From: Marinobacter salarius
GTDB taxonomy: Bacteria; Pseudomonadota; Gammaproteobacteria; Pseudomonadales; Oleiphilaceae
NCBI GenBank assembly: GCA_000831005.1
Contig: CP007152.1
Location: 1,674,001 to 1,738,000, forward strand
DNA: 64,000 nt
Direction of reading: 5' to 3'
The notes beneath the pieces were generated by a model, which saw nothing but the letters and a program-made list of their open reading frames with translations, did no database searches and was not told the origin of the DNA. This document shows positions 9,241-18,823 of this stretch, piece by piece. Numbering within the stretch: the first letter of the stretch is position 1; the number at the start of each line of letters is the position of its first letter. The position numbers were made by a program, and so were the translations under genes.

Positions 9241-10706
9241 CTAGCAGGTAGGCATGGTCTGCAGGGCGAGTTTCCTGCGGATAAAGCGGCCTAATATATC
9301 GACACCAATGTTCAGGGATGCAGTGATCAGGATCAGCACCATCGCGCGATCAAACTGGATGTTCTGGATGGCGCTGTCGACGTAGAAACCCAGGGTGTAG
9401 ATGCCCAGTATGCCGAGGATCGCAGTCTCCCGCATGATGATTTCCCAGCGGTAGAACAGGAACGCCAGGAATGAACGATAGACCCTGGGCACCAGTTCGT
9501 AGGTATACCGATTAAGACCAATCGGCGCATCCGGGCGTAACCGGATGGTGCTGGATTGCCGGCCAATCAGATGGCCGATGATGCCCCCGTTATGCAATGC
9601 CAGCGCAACAACGGCGGGCAGCATGGACGGGCCCCATAGCTGCAAAAGGATATACGCCAGGATGTACTCCGGCGTGGAACGCATGATCACCAGGAAGACA
9701 TGCCCCGAGGTACGGCGAACAGGCCCGCCGAAGTGAGTCGATATCAACGGGAAGGCCAGCAGTGCAATGATCCCGGTTGCAACCAGGGCCACCTGCGTGA
9801 GGATTACCGTGTTCCAGATGCCCGGCATGGCCTGATTGACAAACATGTCCCCCAGCCACGCGCCCATGCCGGCCCAGCCTTCTTCTCCGCGCAGTGGTGA
9901 CGGCACGATGTCCTGGGTGAAAAACCGGCCGACGTTACTCCAGACAATCGGGAGACCTTCGCCAAGAAAAAACGGTGCGCCAACGATATAAACGGGCAAC
10001 AGCTTCGGCTTTACCCAGAGCGGCATGGTGGCTATCAGCACGTAGAAAAGGATCAGCATGGCGCCGGCGTCGGAATAGTGGCCTTGAGAAAAGGCCGATT
10101 CCAGGTAGAAGCCGAGGGTTGGCAAGCCAACAAAGCCAAGGATGGCACTGGAGCGCAAGCCGCATTCCAGCCGGTACGCGGTGTAGGTTCGCAGCTGCAC
10201 CCAGCAATCCGGTATTTTGGTGTACAGGAAGGCCGAAACAACGCCCGTACGGGGTGGTAACAGGCGACCGGGTTCCGGGTCGGCTTCTTCCAGGATCTCC
10301 GAATAGACCTTGGCGAAGATACCGGCGTAGGGGATAGCGATGGCTAGAACGCCTGTCAGCGGATGGAAGCCGAAAAATTGCAGGAAAATAAGCGCCCAGA
10401 ACAGCTCATGTATCGCCCGCACAAACGCGCACAGAATCCGAACCGGCATCCAGCGATAAACAAGCGCCAGAAGAAAGCCGCTGATACTGCCGAGAGCGAC
10501 GCCAACGAAGGCAAAGGCAACCGTCCGAAGCAGGGCGGTTGCCAGCCCTTCGGTACTGAAAAAATCCGGTGTTATCACGCCCAGGAAGAACCGGCCAAGA
10601 TCTTTCCAGGGATTGGCTGCCGTGATAGCGATATCGGCAAACACCAGCCTACCAGGGCGATGGCGATAAAGATCAGGCTGGTTTTGACGGTTGGCGAAGA
10701 CAGCAT
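9241..10706 (-). CDS. Putative selenate ABC transporter permease, tandem PhnE-like
   Basis: About 488 residues holding two PhnE/PtxC-like permease units in one chain: each half has the RAIHELFWALI / RSTPEYILAYIL region followed by a GLPTLGFYLESA / GIYTLGFYVDSA helix end. The N-terminal helix (SSPTVKTSLIFIAIAL) lies in a different frame from the rest; a frameshift near 10645 joins them, so the true start is ATG 10706 and not the internal ATG at 10644. It is the membrane part of the ABC system encoded with the ATPase and binding protein just upstream. Linkage to SenB and SelD points to a selenium oxyanion; phosphonate or phosphite remain alternatives. Confidence 0.75.
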
Positions 10707-10731
10707 AGGAGTGGAATCTGGGCCGGTTGAG

Positions 10732-11382
10732 TCAGTAGAGTGGCGCAATGTCGGCCGGTGTGAGCTTTTCGCTCGACTCGTCCAGCGCGATCTGCCCGTC
10801 CTGGATACCCACGATACGGGTGCAGTATTCCAGTGCGAGCTCGACATCATGGAGTGCGATAACGCTGGTCTTGAAGCGCTCTCTCAATAACGTCATAACC
10901 TGGTGGGCAAGCGGCCCATCCAGGGCAGAGACAGGCTCGTCCGCCAACAAAAGTCCTGACTGCCGGTAAAGGGCACGGGCGATGGCCACGCGCTGGCGCT
11001 GTCCGCCGGACAGCGATGCGGTGGGCATCCAGGCTTTCTCGGTCATCCCCAGTTCCGACAATAGGCTTTTGACGTCACGGCTGTCCCGGGTGAATGGCCG
11101 AACCAGGGTAACCATGTTGTACCAGTTGCCGTGGGCATCGAGGCGGCCCATGTACACGTTGTGGAATACCGGTAACGCGTTGACCAGTCCCAGGTCCTGG
11201 GGTACCAGCGCTGCCAGACGCTCCACCTGCTCATAGACAAGCCGGATCAGAGTGGATTTTCCGGCGCCGCTGCGGCCTACCAGGCCAACGCGCTCTCCTT
11301 CCCTGACACTGAGGGAGAGCGGGCCAATCACCCGCTCTCCACCAAAAGACGCCGTCAGGCCGGACAGATCGAATCCCGACAT
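10732..11382 (-). CDS. Putative selenate ABC transporter ATPase, PhnC-like
   Basis: A compact 216-residue ABC ATPase with Walker A GRSGAGKSTLI, Q-loop ALVPQDLGL, signature LSGGQRQRVAIARAL, Walker B LLLADEPVSALD and switch His in VIALHDVELAL. The segment between Walker A and the Q-loop is shorter than in standard PhnC. Its ATG overlaps the stop of the binding-protein gene by one base (TAATG), so the two are coupled. It energises the tandem permease encoded downstream. Confidence 0.82.
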   Translation of the reverse strand: MSGFDLSGLTASFGGERVIGPLSLSVREGERVGLVGRSGAGKSTLIRLVYEQVERLAALVPQDLGLVNALPVFHNVYMGRLDAHGNWYNMVTLVRPFTRDSRDVKSLLSELGMTEKAWMPTASLSGGQRQRVAIARALYRQSGLLLADEPVSALDGPLAHQVMTLLRERFKTSVIALHDVELALEYCTRIVGIQDGQIALDESSEKLTPADIAPLY

Positions 11383-12251
11383 TAATCGATGATTCCGATC
11401 TGCTTTCCAACTACCCGGATCGGCTCGTAAGCGTCATTGGAGACTGGGATGAAACCACTACGGGGAAAGCTTTCAAGCAATTCAGGGTCGTCCATCGCAA
11501 GCAGGGCTTCCTGAAGCCGTTTCTGGAAACCTTCACCGAACTGTTCGTTGACGTCGCCGCGAACACTCCACTGATAGTTCGGGTACGACGGCGTTGTCCA
11601 GATGACCTTCACCGCGTCGGTATCAATGTTGCCGTTTTCCATTTCCTTGTCCCACACTGAGAAGTTGATCGCGCCAACATCGTAGGTGCCCGCCTCTACG
11701 AGACGAAGGGTGCGGGTGTGATTGCCACTGAAGCCTACACGGCTGAAGACGTTGTCGGGGCTGTCCTCAAAGGATTCGCGAATATAGTACTCCGGAATCA
11801 GGCGACCGGAGGTTGACCCCTTGGAACCGAAGGTAAAGGTCTTCCCCTGGAGTTCGTCGGACAGGGTTTCCATCTCGTCAAGTCCGGTACTTTTGTGGGC
11901 AATGAAATGAGTGTAGAACGCTTTGTCTTCCACGCCCTGGGCAATCGCTTCAGAGCCGGGAACCAATTCGCGGGCCTGCACGCCGGAAAGCCCGCCGAAC
12001 CAGGCTAGCTGGACCTGGTTGTTGCGGAAGGCTGAAACCGCGGCGGCGTAGGATTTGACAGGGATATAGCGAACATCTACGTCCAACTCTCCTGCCAGGT
12101 AATCGGCGATACCCGTGAAGCGTTCCACCAGTTTGGTTTCGTCTTCATCGGGAATGGCGGTGAAGACGAGTGTCTGGGCTGAAACGGTTGCTGAAGAGAG
12201 CAAGGTCAGTAAGCTGGCGACAGCGAATTTCCGTATCAATTTCAAAGCCAT
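11382..12251 (-). CDS. Putative selenate ABC transporter substrate-binding protein
   Basis: A 289-residue PhnD-like periplasmic binding protein with a cleavable signal (SLLTLLSSATVSAQ). Family marks are TAIPDEDETKLVERF, DVRYIPVKSYAAAVSAFRNNQVQLAWFGGLSG and FGSKGSTSGRLIPEYYI. A PhnD branch described as putative selenate binding proteins is found in selenium-using genomes near selD, and the present neighbours (SenB and SelD) fit it; specificity is inferred from context only. A good ribosome site (AAGGAA) precedes ATG 12251. It is divergent from senB across about 148 bases. Confidence 0.8.
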   Translation of the reverse strand: MALKLIRKFAVASLLTLLSSATVSAQTLVFTAIPDEDETKLVERFTGIADYLAGELDVDVRYIPVKSYAAAVSAFRNNQVQLAWFGGLSGVQARELVPGSEAIAQGVEDKAFYTHFIAHKSTGLDEMETLSDELQGKTFTFGSKGSTSGRLIPEYYIRESFEDSPDNVFSRVGFSGNHTRTLRLVEAGTYDVGAINFSVWDKEMENGNIDTDAVKVIWTTPSYPNYQWSVRGDVNEQFGEGFQKRLQEALLAMDDPELLESFPRSGFIPVSNDAYEPIRVVGKQIGIID

Positions 12252-12399
12252 TTGAATTTCCTTGTGTCTGGAGCTGAATTTAGCGGGGTCACATGTCCGG
12301 ACGGGAAGCCCGAAGCTATCCAGAATACCGTGATTTACTGCAACTCTGAACAGCTATACGATTCTATGAGCCAATCAGGTTAGGGGTATCCGGCAAAAA

Positions 12400-13404
12400 A
12401 TGAAAATCTTGATGGAAACCGACACTCATGAAAATCATCCTGAATACCCCGGCGCTACCGGGCTCCAGGCTGGTAATCGGGCCACGGCGGACCGATGGTG
12501 CCGGTTGCTTGAGCAGGCCGGACACCGGGTTTTCGTTGTGACCGAATACAACAACGAGCCCTGCGACCTGTACATTGCCCTGCACGCCTGGAGGAGCCAT
12601 GAGGCCGTTCTTCGCTTCCGTGACCGTAACCCGGAAACGCCGATAATCGTTGTGCTTACGGGCACGGACATATACGACCACCAGTACCGCTACCCGGAGC
12701 AAACCCTCCATTCCATGGCCCTCGCGGATTGCCTTGTGGGGCTCCACCATCGTGTTGGCCGGGATATTCCCGAGCGTTTCGTGCCAAAGCTGGTGACGGT
12801 GTTGCAGTCCGCCGATCGGCCCGGGGGTAATGCAGGCGTCGATACCAGGCATTTCGATGTCTGTGTTATCGGACACCTGCGCGAGGAGAAGGACCCTCTG
12901 AGGGCCGCAATCGCGGCGAGGACATTGCCGCCAGGTTCGACCATCCGGGTGCTGAATGCAGGCAAGGCTCACAGCCAGGATTGGGCTCGGCGAGCCATAG
13001 CCGAACAGGAGGCCAATCCGCGTTTTCAGTGGCTCGGCGAAATTGACAGACCGTCCACCCATCAGCTTATGAACCGTTGCCGTGCCATGGTTATCAGCTC
13101 GGTGATGGAAGGAGGCGCTAATGTCGTATCCGAAGCCTGTCGTGCAGGGCTGCCGGTTATCGCGTCGGACATCTCCGGCAATATTGGCCTACTGGGTGAA
13201 GATTACCCGGGGTACTTCCGTGTAGGCGACGAGGCTGATCTTGCGAAGGTGTTACTGTGGGCGGAACAATCCCCCGAATATCTTGGGGAACTGACCGATC
13301 GCGTCACCGAACTCGCCTCTTGCTTTGTTCCTGAAGCTGAGCAAGCGGCCCTGCTCACTGCGATTGAGAAGGCCAGGGCCAAAGGCGACCGTCTCAATCC
13401 CTGA
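12400..13404 (+). CDS. senB: Selenosugar synthase SenB-like glycosyltransferase
   Basis: A 334-residue GT-B glycosyltransferase of the former TIGR04348 family, since identified as SenB. SenB joins selenophosphate to a UDP-sugar to make a selenosugar for selenoneine synthesis. Visible marks: N-terminal ETDTHENHPEYPGATGLQAGNR, the family-like LHAWRSHEAVLRFR and VVLTGTDIYDHQ, and a donor-site region with SSVMEGGANVVSEACRAGLPVIAS. Its 3' end overlaps the 3' end of the convergent selD fusion by 11 bases, and the putative selenate transporter diverges from it. No senA-like gene (DinB/FGE-sulfatase type) is present in the window. Confidence 0.8.
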   Translation: MKILMETDTHENHPEYPGATGLQAGNRATADRWCRLLEQAGHRVFVVTEYNNEPCDLYIALHAWRSHEAVLRFRDRNPETPIIVVLTGTDIYDHQYRYPEQTLHSMALADCLVGLHHRVGRDIPERFVPKLVTVLQSADRPGGNAGVDTRHFDVCVIGHLREEKDPLRAAIAARTLPPGSTIRVLNAGKAHSQDWARRAIAEQEANPRFQWLGEIDRPSTHQLMNRCRAMVISSVMEGGANVVSEACRAGLPVIASDISGNIGLLGEDYPGYFRVGDEADLAKVLLWAEQSPEYLGELTDRVTELASCFVPEAEQAALLTAIEKARAKGDRLNP

Positions 13405-15668
13405 GTGTGATGGGCTCGATGGGGCCGCTCTCATCCTGCGGCAACACCCGCCCTATAATGGCAGTGTGGGGATAGCCCATTGCTTTCAACTCACTGATAC
13501 AGGCATCCGCCTGGTCAGCGGGCACGCTGGCCAGCAGTCCGCCGGCGGTCTGCGGGTCGAAGATCAATGGGTAGCGAGGATGGTTGACCCACTTTTCCTG
13601 GTCTCGAATACCACGCCGGAGACGAATGTTGGCCGGCTGCAAGGAGCTGAGGATACCTGCTGCTGCAGTTTCCTCAGCGCCAGGCAAAATCGGTATTGCC
13701 GTGAGATCGAGCTCCGCATCAACGCCAGAGGGGCGCGTCATCTCAACCAGATGGCCAAGCAAACCAAAACCCGTTACGTCGGTGCAGGCTCGTGAACCAT
13801 ATCGGCGCAGGCACTGGGCCGCGTCTTTGTTGGACTGCATCATTGAGGCCAGGCAGAATCAATCCAGCGGCCTTTCGCGGCAAGTTTGGCGTGGGCAGCG
13901 AAGAGCGTCCCGGTACCGATAGGCTTGGTCAGCAGCAGAACGTCTCCGGCCCGCAGGCCGCCTTTGCTCATGACGTCATCCGGATCAATCAACCCGTTGA
14001 CGGCAAAGCCCAGTGCCAGCTCCCGGCCTTCACCCGTATGGCCGCCCACCAACGCGCAGCCGGCTTCATTCAGCACTTCCACGGCGCCGGACATCATCTG
14101 GTAAACCACGTCTTCCACCTTGGACTCTATGCCATAGGGCACGGTCGCAACGGCGGTAGCACTCTGAGCTTCGGCGCCCATGGCAAACACGTCGCCCAGG
14201 GCGTGATTGGCGGCAACCCGGCCGAACACATAGGGGTCGTCAATAAAGGCGCGAAAGAAATCGACGGTGTGAACCACCGCCTTTCCGGGTGGGACGGTCA
14301 GTACGGCGGCGTCGTCTGGGGCGTGTAGACCAATCAGGATGTCATCCCGCTCTATTGGTCGCAGCTCGCCGAGGGCCCGTGACAGCACGGTACTGCCCAC
14401 CTTGCACCGCAGCCACCGCAACGCATGGCCACCGCGGAGATGGCCTGGGACGCTTCCTCGGGGTTTTGTGCGGCGCCGGTGTCGGGCAGGGCGGCGTTCT
14501 CTTCCATGGCGGGAAGATCATTGAATTTCGCCATGAAGCGTCTATCAATGCTGTTTTTCCAGCGCCAGACCCAAGAACCGGCCAACGACAGGTCACCTCT
14601 GGAGGCCACTGCGAATTTGTCGCCGGTACTGATCAGCGCCAGCCATTTTTTCTGCGGCCGGAATGGCTTCGCGGGCTTTCCGAGGGCATGGCGGCGGAGG
14701 TTGTCCGCCAGTGGCCGGCCCTGACGAACGGCAAATACGCCGGCTTTTTCCCGGGGGTGATTTACAACGTTGGCAATGTCACCCGCCGCGAAGATATCGT
14801 TGTCGGTTTCTGTCTGCAGGGTGTCCGTCACCCGGATAAAGCCACCGTCGTCCAGGGCCAGGCCGGTATCCCGCAGCCACTCGGGGCCGCCGGCACGGGT
14901 GACCCAGAGCACTTCGTCAACCGACAGGGTGTCGCCGGACTCCGTGGTCAAACGATTGGCCTCGACCTCTGAGACTGCGGATCCCAGGTGGACCTTCACC
15001 CCACGGCTTGCGAGTGTGTCAGCGAATACCGCACGCACCCTGGCGTTGTGGGTAGGCAGGATCTGCTGGTCTGCATCAAACAGATGAAAGTGCAACTGGT
15101 CCGGGTCGTGGCCGCGCTTTTCGAGCTCATTTCGTAGCCGGAACTGCATGGCCAGTGTGAGTTCAACGCCACCTGCACCTGCGCCGACCACAGCAACGGT
15201 CATCGGGCCGTCATGGTTTTCCAGCCGCGACAATAATGACAGCCAGCGATTGTTGAATCCGTTGATAGGCTTGACGGGCACTGCATGTTCAGTTGCGCCG
15301 CTGACGTCACCGACCTTGGGAGCGGACCCGATATTCACCGACAGAATGTCGTAAGGCACGTCCGGTCGGGAGCGGCAGACCACACGTTTTCGATGGCGGT
15401 CGATGCCAACAACTTCATCGCGGTAGAAGCGCGCGCCCGCGAACTCGGCCAGTTTGCTGAGGTCTATATGGACGTCGTCGTAGGAATAATGCCCAGCCAC
15501 ATACCCGGGAAGCATTCCGGAGTAGGGTGTATGGGTATCCCTGCAGATGAGGGTAAGGCGGACACCAGGCACTGGGTTCATGGCAAAGCGCTTGAGAACG
15601 CCTACGTGGCTGTGTCCGCCGCCAATCAGGACAATGTCCCGTAAAACAGGCTGTTCGGATTGTTGCAT
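13394..15668 (-). CDS. selD: FAD oxidoreductase-selenide,water dikinase fusion, frameshifted
   Basis: About 758 residues. The N-terminal 380 are a pyridine-nucleotide-disulfide-type FAD enzyme ([44 protein letters not shown]). The C-terminal part is SelD, which makes selenophosphate from selenide and ATP; the active-site segment is RCGGCGAKVG, with Cys and not selenocysteine, followed by [11 protein letters not shown] and [14 protein letters not shown]. Two frameshifts split it, near 14405 (one A lost in GCAAAG) and near 13845 (one C lost in GCCCTGG). It overlaps senB tail to tail. Fusions of this type are common in marine bacteria; the FAD part may reduce selenium to selenide, an inference. 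Confidence 0.88.
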
Positions 15669-16436
15669 TAAATAACTTTCTTGGCTTCGTCGCTGAAGGT
15701 GTTAAAGCCTTTCACGCTTGAAAATGCCTGAAGCTTTTCTTTGTCCGCGTCAGACGGATTGGCGATCTGGTCAACCGAGGTGATACCGGCTTCCTTCATT
15801 TTGCGGGCGGTGGCCGGCCCAATACCTTTAACCTGGGTCAGGTCGCTCTTGTCCTTCGGCTTTGGAGCGCGTGTTGCTGCAGCCGGCTTTGCCGCTGGCT
15901 TCCGCGCGGCCGTGGCGGCTTTCTTGGGAGCGGCTTTAGTGGCTGCGGCCGGACTTTTGGCGGCGGTGCTCGCCTTGGGTTTGGCGGCTTTCTTTGCAGT
16001 TGCCGCTTTTGGTGTGGCGGGCTTCTTGGCGGCCGGTTTTTTGGCCGCTGTCTTACTGGCGGTGGATTTTTTCGGAGCTGACTTGCCTTTGGCAGCAGGG
16101 CCGGCCTTCTTGGCGGCCTGGCCTGCGACCTTCTTCGCCTCTTCGCTGGCTTCCTTGCTGGCAATACCAAGGCGGTCCAGGATATTGTTCTGCAAATCGT
16201 GGAATTCACCCAAGCGACGTTCAAATTCTTCGTTGAAACGTTTCATTTCACGATCACGAAGCTCATCCACTTCCTTCAACAGTTTGCGGACGGGTTCCTG
16301 AATCTGGTTCTGCAGGCTGTCGAACTGCTTGAGGCGTCGTTGATCAGCTTTTCGATCTGTGATGACGTTTTATCGAACTCTTTGTTCACTTTCTTGACGA
16401 CTTTATCAACGCTTTGCTTGTTGCTTTCTTCGCCAT
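15668..16436 (-). CDS. PhaF-like phasin/histone H1-like protein with HhH end, frameshifted
   Basis: About 256 residues. The start (ATG 16436 after GGAGAAAG) reads MAKKATSKA then DKVVKKVNKEFDKTSSQIEKL, a phasin-like coiled coil; frameshifts near 16400 and 16325 must be repaired to reach QIQEPVRKLLKEVDELRD. A long Lys/Ala/Pro tail (repeats such as KKPAAKKPATPKAA) resembles PhaF and AlgP, which bind DNA and polyhydroxyalkanoate granules. The last 60 residues hold a helix-hairpin-helix-like segment, LTQVKGIGPATARKMKEAGI. Its stop overlaps the selD start (TAATG). A granule or nucleoid role is inferred. The plus-strand Ala/Phe-rich frame opposite is a shadow. Confidence 0.7.
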
Positions 16437-16483
16437 GAGGACTTTCTCCTTGAAGTGCAAGTTGATGTAGGGCGTTGGTGAGT

Positions 16484-16881
16484 TCAGGCCAGTTGCCGAA
16501 TGCTGGAGGCGGGCCCTGAGGAACGTCTGGATTTTAGCGTCTGCTTCTTGAGCACCACCTCACGAATGCGCTTGAGTTTTTCGCTCAGGGCAGACGAGGA
16601 GTTGTCATTGAGTTCTACGAAATCAACGGAATAGAAGAAATTGCTACAGTGTTTCCTGCGTTCCGTTACCAGGCCGGTAATTCCATCCGCCTGATGTCGT
16701 CAAACGGCATTTCCATCACGAGATCCAGAATAACCGTATCACCGGGGTTAAATATCTTGTCCGTCTTCATCACACATCCGAAGTGATCCAGCTCGAACAG
16801 CGCGGCCTGTACACGCTCCCGGCGAAAGAGGCCACGCTTGATGTGAAAATGTGCGACAAGATCCGGTAGTGCTTCGTTCAT
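16484..16881 (-). CDS. PilZ-like domain protein, frameshifted
   Basis: About 132 residues. The first 70 (FHIKRGLFRRERVQAALFEL, DHFGCVMKTD, FNPGDTVILDLVM) look like a PilZ fold, which binds cyclic di-GMP; the arginine pair and the D-x-F-x-x-G turn are only loosely conserved, so ligand binding is uncertain. Near 16690 the frame shifts; the continuation, ADGITGLVTERRKHCSNFFY to an Arg/Lys-rich tail, ends at 16484. It sits 48 bases upstream of the PhaF-like gene on the same strand. Confidence 0.6.
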
Positions 16882-16900
16882 CTAAAAGTGATCTCTTTTG

Positions 16901-16933
16901 CACCCCGAGGGGGTCCGGACGACACCCCGAGGG
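16901..16933. repeat. Pair of 11-base direct repeats
   Basis: CACCCCGAGGG occurs at 16901-16911 and 16923-16933, 22 bases (two helical turns) apart, within 60 bases of the PilZ-like gene start. The spacing fits a two-site operator, but the rest of the 222-base gap to 17103 holds no recognised gene or clear promoter. Confidence 0.5.
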
Positions 16934-17103
16934 CGTGTTCCTGAAAGTATATGGTTAAACAATAGCCACACTCTGTTGGTTTGGCAACGTGTTCAGTGTC
17001 ATACGATAGAGCTCTCAGGCGGTTCATCAACTGTTTTTATCATTTTGGCCCGTTTGTAGCGTGTTGAGCTCGTAAATATCCGTGCGCCGGTCTTTCAGGT
17101 TGG

Positions 17104-18572
17104 TCACCGAGCTTCATTGCGCACCAGCTTCAGCTTTTCCAGATCCATGTCTGAAAACATGATCATTTCCGTATTCGGTGTGGTTTCCGCCATCACCGCA
17201 TCGTGGGGGAACGCAAAGTCCGACGGCGAGAATACGGAAGACTGGGCGTACTGCACGTCCAGGTTCTCAACCTTGGGAAGGTTACCCACACTACCGGTGA
17301 TCACGACATAGCATTCGTTTTCAATCGCCCGTGCCTGCGCACAGTGCCGCACCCGAAGGTATCCGTTCTTGGTGTCCGTCCAGAAGGGCACCATAATAAT
17401 ATCCACCTCTTCGATGGCCGCCAGGCGCCCCAGTTCCGGGAACTCGATGTCGTAACAGATCATGATGGCCACGCGGCCGGCGTCGGTGTCGAACACCTGG
17501 AACTTCTCACCGCCTTCGATGACCCAGTCACGGCGTTCGTGGGGCGTGATATGGATCTTGCGCTGCTCGTCGACGCGGCCGTCGCGGTGGCACAGATAGG
17601 ACACGTTGTAGACTCGATCATTTTCGAGCAGGGGCATCGAGCCGGTAATGATGTTGATGTTGTAACTGACCGCCATTTCCGACATCTGATTGCGGAATTG
17701 CTCGGTAAAGCCTGCCAGAAAGCGAATGGCCCGTGTCTGGTCCACCTGGTCCGTCAGGCCCATCAGCGGTGCGTTGAAAAACTCTGGAAACAGGGCGAAA
17801 TCGCTCTTGTAATCCGAGAGCGCATCCACGAAGTACTCCACCTGTTCCAGCACTTCCTCCACAGAGGTAAATTCACGCATCTGCCACTGAACGGCACCCA
17901 GGCGCACTTGAGTCTTCTTGACGTTAAGCACCGGCGACGGCGGGGTATAGAGGATGTTCCGCCATTCCAGCAGAGTGGCGTAGCCAGGGACTTCTCGTCT
18001 TCCGGCAGGTACTTGTGCATCAGCCGGGTGACCTGGAAGTCGTTGGACAGCTGAAAGCTGAGGATCGGGTCGTAGATGTCCTTGCGATCCACACGCTGGA
18101 TGTATTCTTCCGGAGAGTGCTGGTCTGAATACTTGTGATATCCGGGGATGCGGCCACCCGCCAGGATGGCGCGCAGGTTCATGGATCGGCAGAGTTCTTT
18201 GCGAGCTTCATAAAGCCGCCGGCCAAGGCGGTAGCCGCGATAATCCGGGTGGATAAACACATCGAGGCCGTAAAGCGAGTCGCCTTTGGCGTTGTGCCAG
18301 ATTTTTTCATTACGCAGGATCAGGTCGTCGTAGGTGTGCGGGTTGCTGAATCGCTCATACTTGACGCACACCGTGAGGGCTACGGCCACCAGGTCACCGG
18401 ACTCTTCGATACAGATCTGACCATCCGGAAACTGTTGCACCAGAGCTTCGATCGTGTCCTCTGGCCAGGCACCGCCAATATCGTCGTAGACCCTGTCCAT
18501 CAGTCGCTGGAGCTGTGGGTAATCATCACTGGTCAGGTTACGAAGGTTGAGGTGCAGTTCTTCGTGGGCCAT
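17104..18572 (-). CDS. GNAT acetyltransferase-nitrilase fusion, frameshifted
   Basis: About 489 residues. Residues 1-190 are a GNAT domain (YGLDVFIHPDYRGYRLGRRLYEARKEL is the acetyl-CoA loop). The remainder is a carbon-nitrogen hydrolase with the Glu-Lys-Cys triad: Glu in LFPEFF, Lys in EQRKIHITP, Cys in MICYDIEFPE. The two parts are in different frames because of a shift near 17985; the second frame reads YATLLEWRNILYTPPSP across the gap. This fusion is known in many bacteria, but its substrate is not established. A 3' truncation is not seen; it ends RNEAR. Confidence 0.85.
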
Positions 18573-18644
18573 ATACGGCAGCTCCCGTTGGGTGTGGAAA
18601 TGACGGCAAGAATTGTCGATTGCTTCGGTATTTTATCAGAGAGC

Positions 18645-18728
18645 GCTAAAGACTTCTTATCACCTAAAGCTAAAGACTTCTTATCACATAAAGTTAAAGA
18701 CTTCTTATCACATAAAGTTAAAGACTTT
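18645..18728. repeat. 24-base tandem repeat, about 3.4 copies
   Basis: Units begin GCTAAAGACTTCTTATCAC or GTTAAAGACTTCTTATCAC and end C-C/A-TAAA; they start at 18645, 18669, 18693 and 18717, the last partial. Copies differ by one or two bases. It lies in the 251-base gap between the GNAT-nitrilase start and the chemoreceptor start, so it could influence either promoter. Spacers are absent, so it is not a CRISPR array. Confidence 0.9.
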
Positions 18729-18823
18729 GCAGCACACGCCGAAAACCAGTTTATGAATGATAGGCAGCCGATAGGCTGTTTGACTGACCCCCCGAATAGA
18801 CTGTCTCGAAAAGGACCCGGAAA

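Noticed and set aside
9241..11382. Simple call as a phosphonate transporter
   Set aside because: No phosphonate or phosphite metabolic gene is in the window, while SenB and SelD adjoin; kept as an alternative only.
14352..14421. Frameshift in selD as programmed recoding or a selenocysteine site
   Set aside because: The codon at the active position is Cys, no in-frame TGA with a downstream hairpin is seen, and one restored A gives the standard GCGAKVG sequence.
15741..16301. Plus-strand Ala/Phe/Leu-rich frame of 186 codons
   Set aside because: It is the complement of the Lys/Ala/Pro histone-like tail; its hydrophobic look is an artefact of the repeat.
18645..18728. Tandem repeat as a possible CRISPR array
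   Set aside because: Units are directly joined without spacers and no cas genes are near.
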